Notes under the pieces: model-generated
What the model was told of the DNA's origin: nothing
The model's input: the letters and a program-made list of their open reading frames with translations, nothing else
The model's database searches: none
Made by a program: the position numbers and the translations under genes
In this document: positions 35,620 to 44,090 of the stretch, one piece after another
Position numbering within the stretch: the first letter of the stretch is position 1
Layout: the number at the start of each line of letters is the position of its first letter
Assembly (NCBI GenBank): GCA_964388955.1
Contig: CAYMCO010000014.1
Location: 45,827-109,826, forward strand
Source: CAYMCO01 sp964388955
Lineage (GTDB): Bacteria > Chloroflexota > Anaerolineae > Anaerolineales > E44-bin32
Length of the DNA stretch: 64,000 bases
Direction: 5' to 3'

Positions 35620-35648
35620 TTTATAACAAATGTGGCCGTAGGTGTCAA
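35620..35648 (-). promoter_or_regulatory. Promoter of the trp operon
   Basis: On the minus strand TTGACA (35648-35643) and TATAAA (35625-35620) are separated by exactly 17 bases. Transcription would begin near 35613, giving a leader of about 370 nt before trpE. Confidence 0.85.
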
Positions 35649-35770
35649 GCCGCCACACCAGACGAAATCCGTGGAGCGGGGTCAGGCTTGGTGAGCTACA
35701 GAGCAGCGAGAAGAACAGACACATTCATAGAGCAATAACATCAATGCAATTGGTCGACTACTACCTTCGA

Positions 35771-36208
35771 CTAATTGACAAGGGGGCTGCCCTTCGTTGG
35801 GCATTGCTCACCCACGCAGACGTCTCCCTGCAAACTGCTTTGCTGCTGGGGGCTCAATGCTGATGCAGGCTGCCCGAGGTATTGCTGCGACAGCGCGCTC
35901 TGCACCTGGAGTGCGGTCTGGTGCAGGTAGTCTGCTGAAAAATCGGGCCCCAGATATGCCCCATGGCCCCACAGGGTTCCGTTATCCATCAGTGCATACT
36001 TTAGGATCACTCCCTGTCCTTGCCGCACAACATCCCCTGTGAAGACAATTTTCCCCGATTCATCGACAATCTGCTCGGGCATGGGAGGGCCGATTCTATT
36101 GACGAGGGTATTCGCCGAAACCCAGATGAGAAAGGAGAATTCAACGATCAGGACGAGAAAAAAAAACCCCCCTCCGCCACCAAGGAGATAATTCTCCTGA
36201 ACTTTCAC
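35771..36208 (-). pseudogene. Nitric oxide reductase (NorB/NorZ-type) N-terminal fragment
   Basis: 145 codons. One N-terminal membrane helix (FFFLVLIVEFSFLIWVS) is followed by an extracytoplasmic segment with DESGKIVFTGDVVRQGQGV and YALMDNGTLWGHGAYLGPD, typical of the start of quinol-type nitric oxide reductase. Intact proteins exceed 700 residues with 12-14 helices and the haem/FeB histidines, all missing here. A G7-T8 homopolymer lies near the start. The 3' end stops about 120 bases from the trp promoter, so the gene was probably truncated by the rearrangement that placed the trp operon here. Confidence 0.65.
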
Positions 36209-36652
36209 TTTCCGAGGTGTCCGTGACCAGCTCCTTTGTGCATGATTCGGGCAATATCCTCAGGTGAAACGAGGCTGGTGTGTGCGAATATTGACCCCCA
36301 TCATGAGACTACATCTGGATGTCTCCGCCTGTCAAGATCGCGGAGCGGGGCGGAGCATTCCCCGGCGGGATGGACAATCGAGCGGAGAAGGTAGGATGAC
36401 GTTGCCAGACCCAATTGGAGTCCTGACGGGAGGATCTTGAGGCATCGACGGGCGCAGTGCTTCCGATGGAGGCCATCTTTGTCGCTACGGCGCGGACCAC
36501 GTCAGCGACGTGACACGTGCGGCCCTCAAGGCTGGAGAGGAATCGAGTCAACCCGGGAACCTGTTTCGGTCTCTCTTCCCTTTGTGGCCGGACTGTGATT
36601 GCGCTATTAACCATGATTTCACTGACTCCTGGGGCGATGGGCAAGAGAGCGC
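36209..36652. other. Intergenic stretch without recognisable gene
   Basis: About 440 bases between the broken PIN toxin and the nor fragment. A minus-strand frame (36309-36788) has no family resemblance and overlaps the toxin relic, so it was not called. Confidence 0.4.
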
Positions 36653-37092
36653 CTAAGTCTCGTGCCCGGTTGCCAGGCGCTCGAGGAATTCTCGAACGGT
36701 GAGGATGGGAATACCCTTGTGTTCGTGTAAGCCCAGGAGATGGCGATCGCCGCTGGGGATGAGGTCGGCTTGGATCTACATCGCGCATGCCAGAACCATT
36801 TCATTGGCCGGGTTGTTGGGAACAGCGCCGGACACCTCTTCAGCAGTGACAGGGACAACAAGGGCATCATGTTCTAAGAGGGTGATCAATTGCTCCACAT
36901 CAGGTCCGTTGCGCCATACTTGCTGCGAATGTGGGGATACTTCAGGGTGGATCGGATTTCAGGTATGAGTGGCGGTGAGACGGCGAGCAGAAACCTCCGC
37001 TCCTGCCAGGTGTCCAATATCTGTGAGGGCTGGCCCTCCTTGACCAGCAGGCTGCTGACAAGGACGTTGGTGTCAAGGACGGCCCGAATCAC
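36653..37092 (-). pseudogene. PIN-domain toxin (VapC-like), inactivated
   Basis: ATG 37092 opens with MIRAVLDTNVLVSSLL, including the first catalytic aspartate of PIN RNases. The frame breaks near 36905. The second frame (DVEQLITLLEHDALVVPVTA) continues with NNPANEMVLACAM, a TAG at 36778-36776, then IPSGDRHLLGLHEHKGIPIL with the late acidic residue, and stops at 36653. One frameshift and one nonsense codon disable the toxin. The gene overlaps the antitoxin gene by 20 bases, the normal order for such pairs. Confidence 0.75.
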
Positions 37093-37360
37093 CGGAATCC
37101 CTCACGGCGGTGATAGATACGGCCACGTCGCGCTGGACTTCCTCCAATGATGCGTCCGGCAGCCGGCGACGGATGTGTTCCAGAATTCGAAAACGGGCTT
37201 CCCGGTCGGCGATCAACCGGTTGTACATATCAATAGGTATCACAGCCACCATCGGCTTTCCGAAGCGCTCAACGATGGTGATCTCTCCCCCATAGTGACC
37301 CCGCCCGACGGCATCGGCGAAATTGTCGCGCGCCTCCCTGGATCCCACTCGCATGACCAT
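37073..37360 (-). CDS. Phd/YefM-family antitoxin
   Basis: 95 residues from ATG 37360, six bases after AAGGAG; the longer frame upstream lacks a ribosome binding site. The N-terminal half matches the Phd/YefM DNA-binding fold (VGSREARDNFADAVGRGHYG, ERFGKPMVAVIPIDMYNRL). The helical C-terminus would neutralise the toxin. It would autoregulate the module. Its coding frame is intact although the partner toxin is broken. Confidence 0.8.
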   Translation of the reverse strand: MVMRVGSREARDNFADAVGRGHYGGEITIVERFGKPMVAVIPIDMYNRLIADREARFRILEHIRRRLPDASLEEVQRDVAVSITAVRDSGDSGRP

Positions 37361-37741
37361 GTTCATCTCCTTGTCGAAGGTCCCCGCAGCATAGGAAAGA
37401 GGGTTTACTGCGTGAGAAATAACCCAAAGATACATTATGGAGGGAGATCCGCGAGGCGCCATCAAGCGCACAGCTTCAAATCTGATTGCGGGGGCGGGGA
37501 AATTGGGCCACGAGCATCGCGCGATGCCGATCTCCGGGGGCGCGATTGCGCCTCATCAGCGGAGCAAGATCTTACATCGAGAGGTATGGTTGGGCGGGCT
37601 GCGAATGCATCCAGGGCCAACCGTTCGCCGTACGAACCTGCGACTTGGTGGTGAAAGTGGTGCCAGCGCTGAGCGACAAGCCCACGTTCATCGGACGAAA
37701 CGCACTCATACGTTCTGGGTGCGCCTATGTTCTTGGGGGAG
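37361..37741. other. Intergenic stretch without recognisable gene
   Basis: About 380 bases. A minus-strand frame (37462-37788) overlaps the end of the IS110 relic and shows no family resemblance. No promoter or repeat was called. Confidence 0.4.
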
Positions 37742-38951
37742 TTACGCAGCAGCGACGCGTAGTCTTCCATTTCTGGTTTTTGAGACAATCTTTCTCCTTA
37801 GGCCGTGCAGGCCCACTACGCTCAATTCCTGGTAGACAAACTCCTTTGAGGATGCAGCCTGCAGGTGCTCGCGTCCGATGCGGTAGGCCCAATTCTGGAG
37901 TTTGGTGATGTAGGTTTGTCCGCGCAGATGACGATTGCGGGCCTTGTGGGTCAGCGGCTGCCATATGAGCGCCAGCAGCTTGCGAGCGACAGCGACGATG
38001 GCGATGTCTATGCCGCGGCGGTGAGCAATGCGATCAAAGATGCGCTGCCAATAAGTGCTCCAGCGAACCGCCGCTTGGGCGGCCTGGACCCTGATTCCCT
38101 GGCCTGACCCGCCAGGGCAGGCAGCGCAGGAGTGGATGTCCAGCTTTAGTGATCCGGCCGCGATAGTGATGCTGGCCGGATTGGCTTTCCCGCGGGACCA
38201 GGCCACCATAAGAAGTAAGCTTACCCGGTGCCGGAAAGCGCTCAATGTTGCCGATGAACGCCAGTATCGCGAAGGCGGAGAAGTAGCCGATATCGGTGAT
38301 CTGCATCAGGATCGGGATGCGAGGGTCCTGGCTTGCCCAACGGGCCACTTTGCGATCCGCTTCCTCCAGCTGCTCTTCCAGCAGGGCCAGCTGGCTGAGC
38401 AGATGCCGCGCACGGAGCCCTTCCGGCTCAGGCAGCTGGCAGGAGTTCAGCCAGCCCTGGCCGGCCTGTGAGAAGAGCGAGCTCTCAGGGCAGCGCAGGT
38501 TATGCCAGTGCAGATTGCTGTGCAGACTGGTCTTGATTTTTGTGCGCTGTTGCTGCAGTTTCGCCCGATGGGTGGTGAGTGAGCATTGCTGCCGCACGCG
38601 CTTGGTGGGTACCCATACCTCGCAGATGAAATTGGCCGCCATCAGCTTTGCCAGCACCTCAGCATCCACTTTGTCGTTCTTGATCTGGGCTTCGGCAATC
38701 AGCTTCGTCTTGTAGGGATTGACAACCACCACCTGCCCCGCATGCGCTCGAATCAAATCCACGATTGGCCAGGCGTTGGTTGTTGCTTCAAGGGCTGCAT
38801 CGTCGAACCTGGTCAGGTTCCCCTCAACCCACTGCGGAAAACCATCCATGGGAATGCGCTGCTTTCCCATCAACTCTCGCTGGTCTCGATCAACAGCAGC
38901 CACAACGACATAGTTCTTGTGGAGATCCAGCCCAAATTACCGTGTTATCAT
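37742..38951 (-). pseudogene. IS110-family transposase, inactivated
   Basis: ATG 38951 is followed by ITR and then TAA (38939-38937), where Tyr is expected before FGLDLHKNYVVVAAVD, the RuvC-like DEDD domain of IS110 transposases. The frame then runs through KNDKVDAEVLAKLMA (acidic residues) to the C-terminal Transposase_20 domain (ERFPAPGKLTSYGGLVPRE, YRGRITKAGHPLLR). The frame is lost near 38100, and the last part (IVAVARKLLALIWQPLTH) reads in another frame to 37742. A nonsense codon at position 5 and a frameshift make it dead. The associated bridge-RNA region was not identified. Confidence 0.8.
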
Positions 38952-39486
38952 AGCAGCACTCCTTTTTTGGATTGGGGGAGGGAGGGAGCCTGAGAATTAC
39001 CGGTTCAGGCACCTATTCGTGGTCAAGGGCACAACTGGGCTGTTCGTCAACCGGTACATACATTCCAACGAGCTCGCAGCTCACGCACCCTCGACGACCG
39101 GCTCCCGGCCCTGCCCGGTTAGTGGGGCCGAGTACTGCCAGTATACTCAAGGCCCCCCCACCCCCAGATCCAGCTCGGGCTTCCCCTACACATACCAACA
39201 TTCCAACTTGGGGGCAACTTTGCACTGCAACTCCACCGTCAAATGCCTGGAGCGATGATTTCCATTTCAAGCCGCACCTCTCGAAACGCGCCTCGCCAAG
39301 CTCGGCGCCTCGGTACAGGTTTCCGCCACTAGGTATATCGAGATGCCTGCCCCTTCGCCTGACCGCCACATGTGCCTGCGGCCCAGTGCGGGCAGGGCGT
39401 GCCTAGCGAAGCGTGGGATGCGCCGTGGGGATCGTTTCCAACGAGTGCGCCCCCCGGAACGAAACGCACCCTACGTTCTGTCCAGA
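38952..39486. other. Intergenic stretch without recognisable gene
   Basis: About 535 bases between the IS110 relic and the promoter of the sulfur operon. It holds a few short frames with no family resemblance. Confidence 0.4.
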
Positions 39487-39515
39487 TTGACATATCGTTC
39501 TCTTGAAGGTAATAT
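39487..39515 (+). promoter_or_regulatory. Promoter of the sulfur operon
   Basis: TTGACA at 39487-39492 and TAATAT at 39510-39515 are 17 bases apart. Transcription should start near 39522. Confidence 0.75.
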
Positions 39516-39543
39516 TCAAATATTATATGGAATGCTTGAATAT
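39510..39543. promoter_or_regulatory. Candidate ArsR-rhodanese operator
   Basis: Two overlapping perfect inverted repeats: TAATATT-CA-AATATTA (39510-39525), covering the -10 box, and ATATTCAA (39512-39519) with TTGAATAT (39536-39543). Both are of ArsR/SmtB operator type and placed to block RNA polymerase. The downstream ArsR-family gene is the obvious binder. Confidence 0.65.
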
Positions 39544-39563
39544 ACGCGGGATTGGAGCGCAGT

Positions 39564-40244
39564 TTGACAGCGAAACGACGAGAGAAGGCTCGCCTCTACA
39601 GCCTCTTCGCCCAGATTGGCAAGGCGCTGTCCAATTCAGGACGGCTGGAACTGCTTGATTTGCTGGCGCAGGCGCCACAGACGGTGGAGGAGTTGGCCTC
39701 CATGACGCAGATGAGCGTGGCCAATACCTCGCAGCACCTGCAGCGGCTGAAGCAGGCACACATGATCAAGGTCGAGCGAGAGGGCACCTTCAGGCGCTAC
39801 AGCCTCGCCAGTCCGGAGGTCGCCCGGCTATGGTACACGTTGCGTTCGGTGGCTCAGCGACAGCTCGCCGAGGTGGAGCATGCCCTGGATGCCTACCGGG
39901 ACCGCCGCCATGAGTTCGAACGCATCGAGGCGCGGGAATTACGCCGACGCCTGCGAAACGACGATGTGATCCTGATCGATGCACGACCGGCCGCAGAATA
40001 CCAGGCTGGTCACATTTCCGGCGCCATTTCAGTTCCCGCAAGCGAGGTGGAGGAGATTCTGAAACATCTGCCTGATGACCGGCAGATCGTGGCCTATTGC
40101 CGGGGTCCTCATTGTGTACTGGCCGATGAGGCCTTGCAGATCCTCGCCCGAAGAGGTTGGCGGGTGGCGCGCTTGGAGGAAGGCGTCATCGAATGGCGGT
40201 TGCTGGGTTATGAGCTAGAGCGTTCCGTAGCTCAAACGGGATAG
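39564..40244 (+). CDS. ArsR-family regulator fused to a rhodanese domain
   Basis: 226 residues from TTG 39564, six bases after GGAG (TTG 39552 is in frame but has no ribosome binding site). Residues about 10-85 form an ArsR/SmtB winged helix (NSGRLELLDLLAQAPQTVEE, SVANTSQHLQRLKQ). Residues about 125-215 form a rhodanese domain with the active-site loop CRGPHC (Cys179, Cys184). These are the only two cysteines of the protein. Sensing by persulfide or disulfide formation on the rhodanese loop is therefore likely. Followed closely by a DsrE-family gene, it probably represses this operon in the absence of sulfane sulfur. Confidence 0.87.
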   Translation: MTAKRREKARLYSLFAQIGKALSNSGRLELLDLLAQAPQTVEELASMTQMSVANTSQHLQRLKQAHMIKVEREGTFRRYSLASPEVARLWYTLRSVAQRQLAEVEHALDAYRDRRHEFERIEARELRRRLRNDDVILIDARPAAEYQAGHISGAISVPASEVEEILKHLPDDRQIVAYCRGPHCVLADEALQILARRGWRVARLEEGVIEWRLLGYELERSVAQTG

Positions 40245-40268
40245 TCTCAAGGTGTGACGGGAGAACGA

Positions 40269-40634
40269 ATGGAAAACCCAACGCCTTTGGAGCATCTCTT
40301 CATCGTCAACGATGGCCCCTACGGATCAGAGCGCGCCTACAATGGCCTGCGCCTGGCGATGAATCTGTCGAAGCGCCCGCAGGCGCACGTGCGCGTCTTC
40401 CTGGTCGGTGATGGCGTGAGCGGCGCCCGCGCCGGCCAGACGACCCCGCAGGGTTACTACAACATCGAGCGCATGCTGGCATCGCTCAGTCGGCGAGGAG
40501 AGGTGGCCGTCTGAGGTTCCTGCAGTGAGGCCCGCGGGCTCGGGCCAGATGATTTGATCCAGGGGGTGCAATTGGGGAATATGGACCTTGCCACCGAGTG
40601 GACGCTGGCTGCCGACAAGGTGATTGTGTTCTGA
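40269..40634 (+). CDS. DsrE-family sulfur-relay protein with in-frame UGA: candidate selenoprotein
   Basis: Start ATG 40269 after GGGAG (GTG 40254 also in frame). The first 81 residues are a DsrE/DsrF-like fold (LEHLFIVNDGPYGSERAYNG, VRVFLVGDG, GYYNIERML). TGA at 40512-40514 is followed in the same frame by GSCSEARG and a normal family C-terminus (EWTLAADKVIVF) to a stop at 40632-40634. Reading UGA as selenocysteine gives 121 residues, the usual family length, with U82 and C85 as a U-x-x-C pair. Homologues as I know them carry CGTC at this place. A hairpin of SECIS type follows at 20 nt. The alternative is a TGC/TGT-to-TGA nonsense mutation, plausible because neighbours are decayed. Confidence 0.6.
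40529..40546 (+). promoter_or_regulatory. Bacterial SECIS-like hairpin
   Basis: GGCCCG (40529-40534) and CGGGCC (40541-40546) form a perfect 6-bp stem closed by the loop CGGGCT. The loop starts 20 bases after the UGA and has G at its second position. This fits the general rules for bacterial SECIS elements: a short stem, loop about 16-37 nt after UGA, and G in the first two loop bases. It lies inside the coding frame, as bacterial elements do. The GC-rich context means such a stem could also arise by chance. Confidence 0.5.
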
Positions 40635-40661
40635 TTCCAGGTTCCTCATCTCGGATATGCC

Positions 40662-41110
40662 ATGAGCAAACATCGCCTGCCTGCAAGCCAAACGAAGGGC
40701 GGGCGGCAAGACCACGGGCGTCTCCGAGGTCGCATTCTTAGATCATCCAGATGGCACGCTGGAGGAGCAGCGCGAACTCGTGGGCGCGTTACCCCGGCTG
40801 ATCCGCAGAGCTTGCCAGGCGCAGGTATTGTGTTGGGATCCCTGGCAGTGCTATCAACTGTACCCCGACCACCGGGCCGCCGGTTTGGCAAAGCTGGGCG
40901 CGGTGCCCGCGGCTGGCAATCCGCACTACTATTCCGATCTGCTGGCCGAGGGCGTGGAGGCGTATCCAATGCCTGAGGTCTATCTGTTCGGCGCTGAGGA
41001 AACCGGGCACCTGGGTGGACATCACTGCCACCGTGGAGCAGAAGCTGGTTGCCAACGCTCACCACCGCAGCCAGAGTGGGCGGAAGCGGGATCTGCTTGG
41101 CGAGGTACGG
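40662..41110 (+). pseudogene. PIG-L/LmbE deacetylase pseudogene
   Basis: Pieces in three frames match the PIG-L deacetylase family: VSEVAFLDHPDGTLEEQREL, then VLCWDPWQCYQLYPDHRAAG with the HPDH-like metal motif reduced to YPDH, then EVYLFGAEE, and WVDITATVEQKLVANAHHRS in another frame. The N-terminal AHPDD zinc motif is absent. Frame changes occur near 40730 and 41000. PIG-L members in thiol metabolism deacetylate GlcNAc-conjugates for bacillithiol- or mycothiol-like thiols, so the gene may once have belonged to this sulfur operon. That link is an inference. Confidence 0.6.
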
Positions 41111-41204
41111 GCCTGCAGCGCTGACGGCGGCGGGCAAGGGGGAAGCGCGTGTGCTGAGCGCTGTGGCCCCGGGCGGGCCAGAGAGGAGCAAGAGGGCCTT
41201 ACCG

Positions 41205-42371
41205 ATGAAGCCAATCTACCTGGACTACAATGCAACCACTCCCGTGGACGCGAGAGTTTTGGCAGCGATGCTTCCCTACCTGCGGGAGCATTTTGGCAAC
41301 CCGTCTAGCAGCCACGAATACGGGGCGCAGGCACGGGCCGGCGTCGAGGGAGCCCGTGAACAGGTGGCTGCGCTCCTGGACTGTGCTCCCAATGAGATCG
41401 TCTTCACAGGGGGTGGGAGTGAATCGGACAACCTGGCCATCAAAGGCGTGGCTGAAGCTGATCATGACCACGGCGATCACATCATCACCTCTCAAGTGGA
41501 ACATCCGGCTGTGTTGAACACATGTCATTACCTGGAGCGCAGAGGCTTTCGGGTGACCTACCTGCCGGTAGACGGTCACGGAATGGTGGATCCGAACGAT
41601 GTCGCCCGGGCTCTCACCTCGCGCACCATCCTGATCACGATTATGCACGCCAACAACGAGGTGGGGACGACCCAACCCATCGGGGCCATTGGCCGCATTG
41701 CCCGCGCCCACGGCATCCCCTTCCATACCGACGCGGCCCAATCTGTGGGCAAGATCCCCGCGCGGGTTGATCAGCTCCATGTGGACCTGTTGACGGTGGC
41801 CGGACACAAGCTGTACGCCCCCAAGGGGGTGGGGGCGCTGTACGTCCGCCGGGGGTTGCAGGTGGAACCTTTGATCCATGGAGCTGGCCATGAGGGCGGC
41901 AGGCGGGCCGGGACCGAGAACGTGGCCGGGATCGTGGGGCTGGGGGAAGCCTGCCGCATCGCCGGGGAGAACCTGGATGGGGAAGCAGCGCGGCTACAGA
42001 GTTTGCGAGATCGGCTGTACCAGGGAATCGTGACCCATATAGCCGGGGTCCAGTTGAACGGCCATCCCACAGAGCGGCTTCCCAACACCCTCAACGTCAG
42101 CTTCACAGGAGTAGACAGTAGCGCTCTGCTGGCGGCGTTACCGCGGCTGGCTGCCTCTACAGGCTCGGCTTGCCACGCCGGGCTTGCGGAACCTTCGGCG
42201 GTGCTGCTGGCGATGGGGGTGCCGCCGGACCTGACTCTCGGCGCTGTGCGTTTCAGCCTGGGGCGATGGACCACGGAGGAAGAGATAGATCGGGCCCTGG
42301 CATTGCTGCGCAAAAGCGCAAATGCGCTGGCCGAGGGTCAACCGCCTTCAAGGGACGGGAAGGTCGGTTGA
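41205..42371 (+). CDS. Cysteine desulfurase (NifS/IscS class)
   Basis: 388 residues from ATG 41205; the frame extends upstream over the PIG-L relic without a credible start. It is a PLP enzyme of aminotransferase class V with all catalytic residues: His100 (VEHPAV), Asp176 (HTDAAQS), the PLP lysine Lys202 (VAGHKLYAPKG) and the persulfide-forming Cys323 (TGSACHAG). It releases sulfur from cysteine as a protein persulfide, or selenium from selenocysteine in related enzymes. Its position between a DsrE-type relay gene and an SQR-like gene suggests a source of sulfane sulfur for local transfer. A role in selenium delivery to the DsrE gene is only a speculation. Confidence 0.9.
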   Translation: MKPIYLDYNATTPVDARVLAAMLPYLREHFGNPSSSHEYGAQARAGVEGAREQVAALLDCAPNEIVFTGGGSESDNLAIKGVAEADHDHGDHIITSQVEHPAVLNTCHYLERRGFRVTYLPVDGHGMVDPNDVARALTSRTILITIMHANNEVGTTQPIGAIGRIARAHGIPFHTDAAQSVGKIPARVDQLHVDLLTVAGHKLYAPKGVGALYVRRGLQVEPLIHGAGHEGGRRAGTENVAGIVGLGEACRIAGENLDGEAARLQSLRDRLYQGIVTHIAGVQLNGHPTERLPNTLNVSFTGVDSSALLAALPRLAASTGSACHAGLAEPSAVLLAMGVPPDLTLGAVRFSLGRWTTEEEIDRALALLRKSANALAEGQPPSRDGKVG

Positions 42372-42379
42372 AGGAGAAA

Positions 42380-42523
42380 GTGAACTACGCATCCCTGGAG
42401 GACGCCTTGGAGACCTTTCGGGACGCCGGTGAGGTGCAAGGAGCCTGCTGGCGCGGAAGGGCTGGATTGTCGGCCCGCTCCCGCGCCGCCGACGATTTGG
42501 CCCGCATGAACGAGAAAGGGTGA
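42380..42523 (+). CDS. Small protein of unknown function
   Basis: 47 codons from GTG 42380 (TTG 42368 also possible) just after the desulfurase stop, with AAGGAG immediately upstream. The product begins VNYASLEDALETFRDAG, looks helical and contains one cysteine (GACWRG). No family is recognised. The frame ends 60 bases before the SQR-like gene. It could be a truncated remnant; the position within the operon is its main support. Confidence 0.3.
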   Translation: MNYASLEDALETFRDAGEVQGACWRGRAGLSARSRAADDLARMNEKG

Positions 42524-42583
42524 TGAGCGTCGGGTCGCACATGGCGCCGAGATCACAGCGCGAGAACGCAAGGAGGTCGATCA

Positions 42584-43806
42584 ATGCCTGGAAAGACTGT
42601 TCTCATATTGGGCGGCGGTGTCGGGGGGCTGGTGACCGCCAATGAGCTGCGCAGGCACTTGCCGCGTGACCTTCGCATCCTGCTAATCGACCGCCAGGCC
42701 AAGCATCTGCACAACCCATCGCTGCTCTGGCTCATGCTCGGCCGGCGCAAGCCGGAGGATATTCAGGCCGACCTGAGCAAGCTGGCGCGAAAGGGCATCG
42801 AGTTCATCCAGGCCGAGCTGGAGGCTATCGATCCATCCGGCCGGCGAGTCCGCACATCGCAAGGGGAGTACGGGGGGGACTTCGTGGTGGTCGCGCTGGG
42901 CACCCAGCCGGCTCCGGAGCTGACGCCGGGTTTCGCCGAAGGGGCACACACACCCTATACCCTGGAGGGCGCCACGCGCCTGCGCGAGGCCCTGCGTGCG
43001 TTTAGAGGGGGCTGTGTCGTGGTGGCCGTCACCGGCCTTCCATATAAGTGCCCCGCGGCGCCCTATGAAGCGGCCATCATGATCGACGCCCATCTGAGGG
43101 AGCGCGGGCTGCGAAACCAGACCGAAATCCGGATGATCTCCCCAGAAGGCATGCCCATGGGCACCGCCGGCCCGGGCATGGCGGAGGCGGTGAAGTCGCT
43201 GCTGGCCGAACGGGACATCCCCTACCGGCCGCTCACTGAGACGCGAGCGATCGACGCTGAGGCGAAAGAGCTGGTGCTGGGGTCGGGGAGCGGGTCCCCT
43301 TCGATCTTTTGGTTGCCGTGCCGCAGCACCGCACCACCAGGGTGGTCCGGGAGGCGGGCCTGACGAACGAGGCGGGATGGATACCTGCCGACGCCCGCAC
43401 TTTCACAACAAGCTACGGCGGGGTTTATGCCATCGGTGATGTGACGACGATCCCGCTGCCAGGTCGGTTCAGCCTGGACAAGCCGCTGGTTCTCCCCAAG
43501 GCGGGTATTTTCGCCCACAAACAGGCTGAGGTCCTGGCGCACAATATAGCGGTCGAGATCACAGGCGAGGGCGCCACTCGGGTTTTCGATGGCCTGGGTG
43601 GCTGCTTCATCGAGTTGGGCGACGGCCGCGCCGGCTATGGCGAGGGGGACTTCTATGATCCCGAGGCTCCCGCAGTCTCGCTGCGCCCGCCGGCCCGCCG
43701 CTGGCATTGGGTCAAGGTGCTGATCGAGAAGTACTGGCTTTGGCGCTGGTTTGTGACCGGACCTGCTGGATTGCAGGCCATGGGCGACAGAATCCTCTTT
43801 GGATAA
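42584..43806 (+). pseudogene. Sulfide:quinone oxidoreductase-like flavoprotein with one frameshift
   Basis: ATG 42584 follows AAGGAGG with ideal spacing. Frame one gives the FAD-binding motif LILGGGVGGLVTANELRR, a VVVALGT strand and GLPYKCPAAPYEAAIM with a redox-type cysteine. Frame two, from about 43300, gives PFDLLVAVPQHR, the second FAD motif GGVYAIGDVTTIPLPG, and a C-terminal amphipathic segment (VKVLIEKYWLWRWF). One extra base in the G-rich run near 43280-43295 separates them. All else is conserved, giving about 407 residues when joined, the size of SQR/flavocytochrome-c sulfide dehydrogenase proteins. It is either a recent pseudogene or an assembly error. SQR oxidises sulfide to sulfane sulfur at the membrane. 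Confidence 0.75.
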
Positions 43807-44090
43807 TCGGTTTCCACCACGTCGGTGGTTCCCAGGAGCATGTCCTCCGCCGCCACCGCGTTCGACCAGTGGGATTGCTGCCGGTAGGCGTAGCTGTCGC
43901 CCGCTTGGCGCAGGGAAGGCTTCCTCGATTTCTGGTTTTCGTTCGGCGCAGTGGCGTTATTTGCGCCGTAGCTAAACGGGTGAAGTGTGGGTACGGAAAT
44001 ATATGCGCGGCACTTGGAATCGCTCTTCTGGATTTTGACCTCGGATTAGAATGGGGGTGGTATCATTGCTCCCCCAAGGGAGGTGCCGGT

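Noticed and set aside
37640..37760. GTGCG-type boundary suggesting a group II intron
   Set aside because: No domain V, no reverse transcriptase and no 3' boundary were found.
40512..40514. Reassigned UGA (for example Trp or Gly) as the explanation for the dsrE stop
   Set aside because: Many intact genes here end in TGA (for example trpB, trpE, the DHA2 gene), so UGA is a working stop codon.
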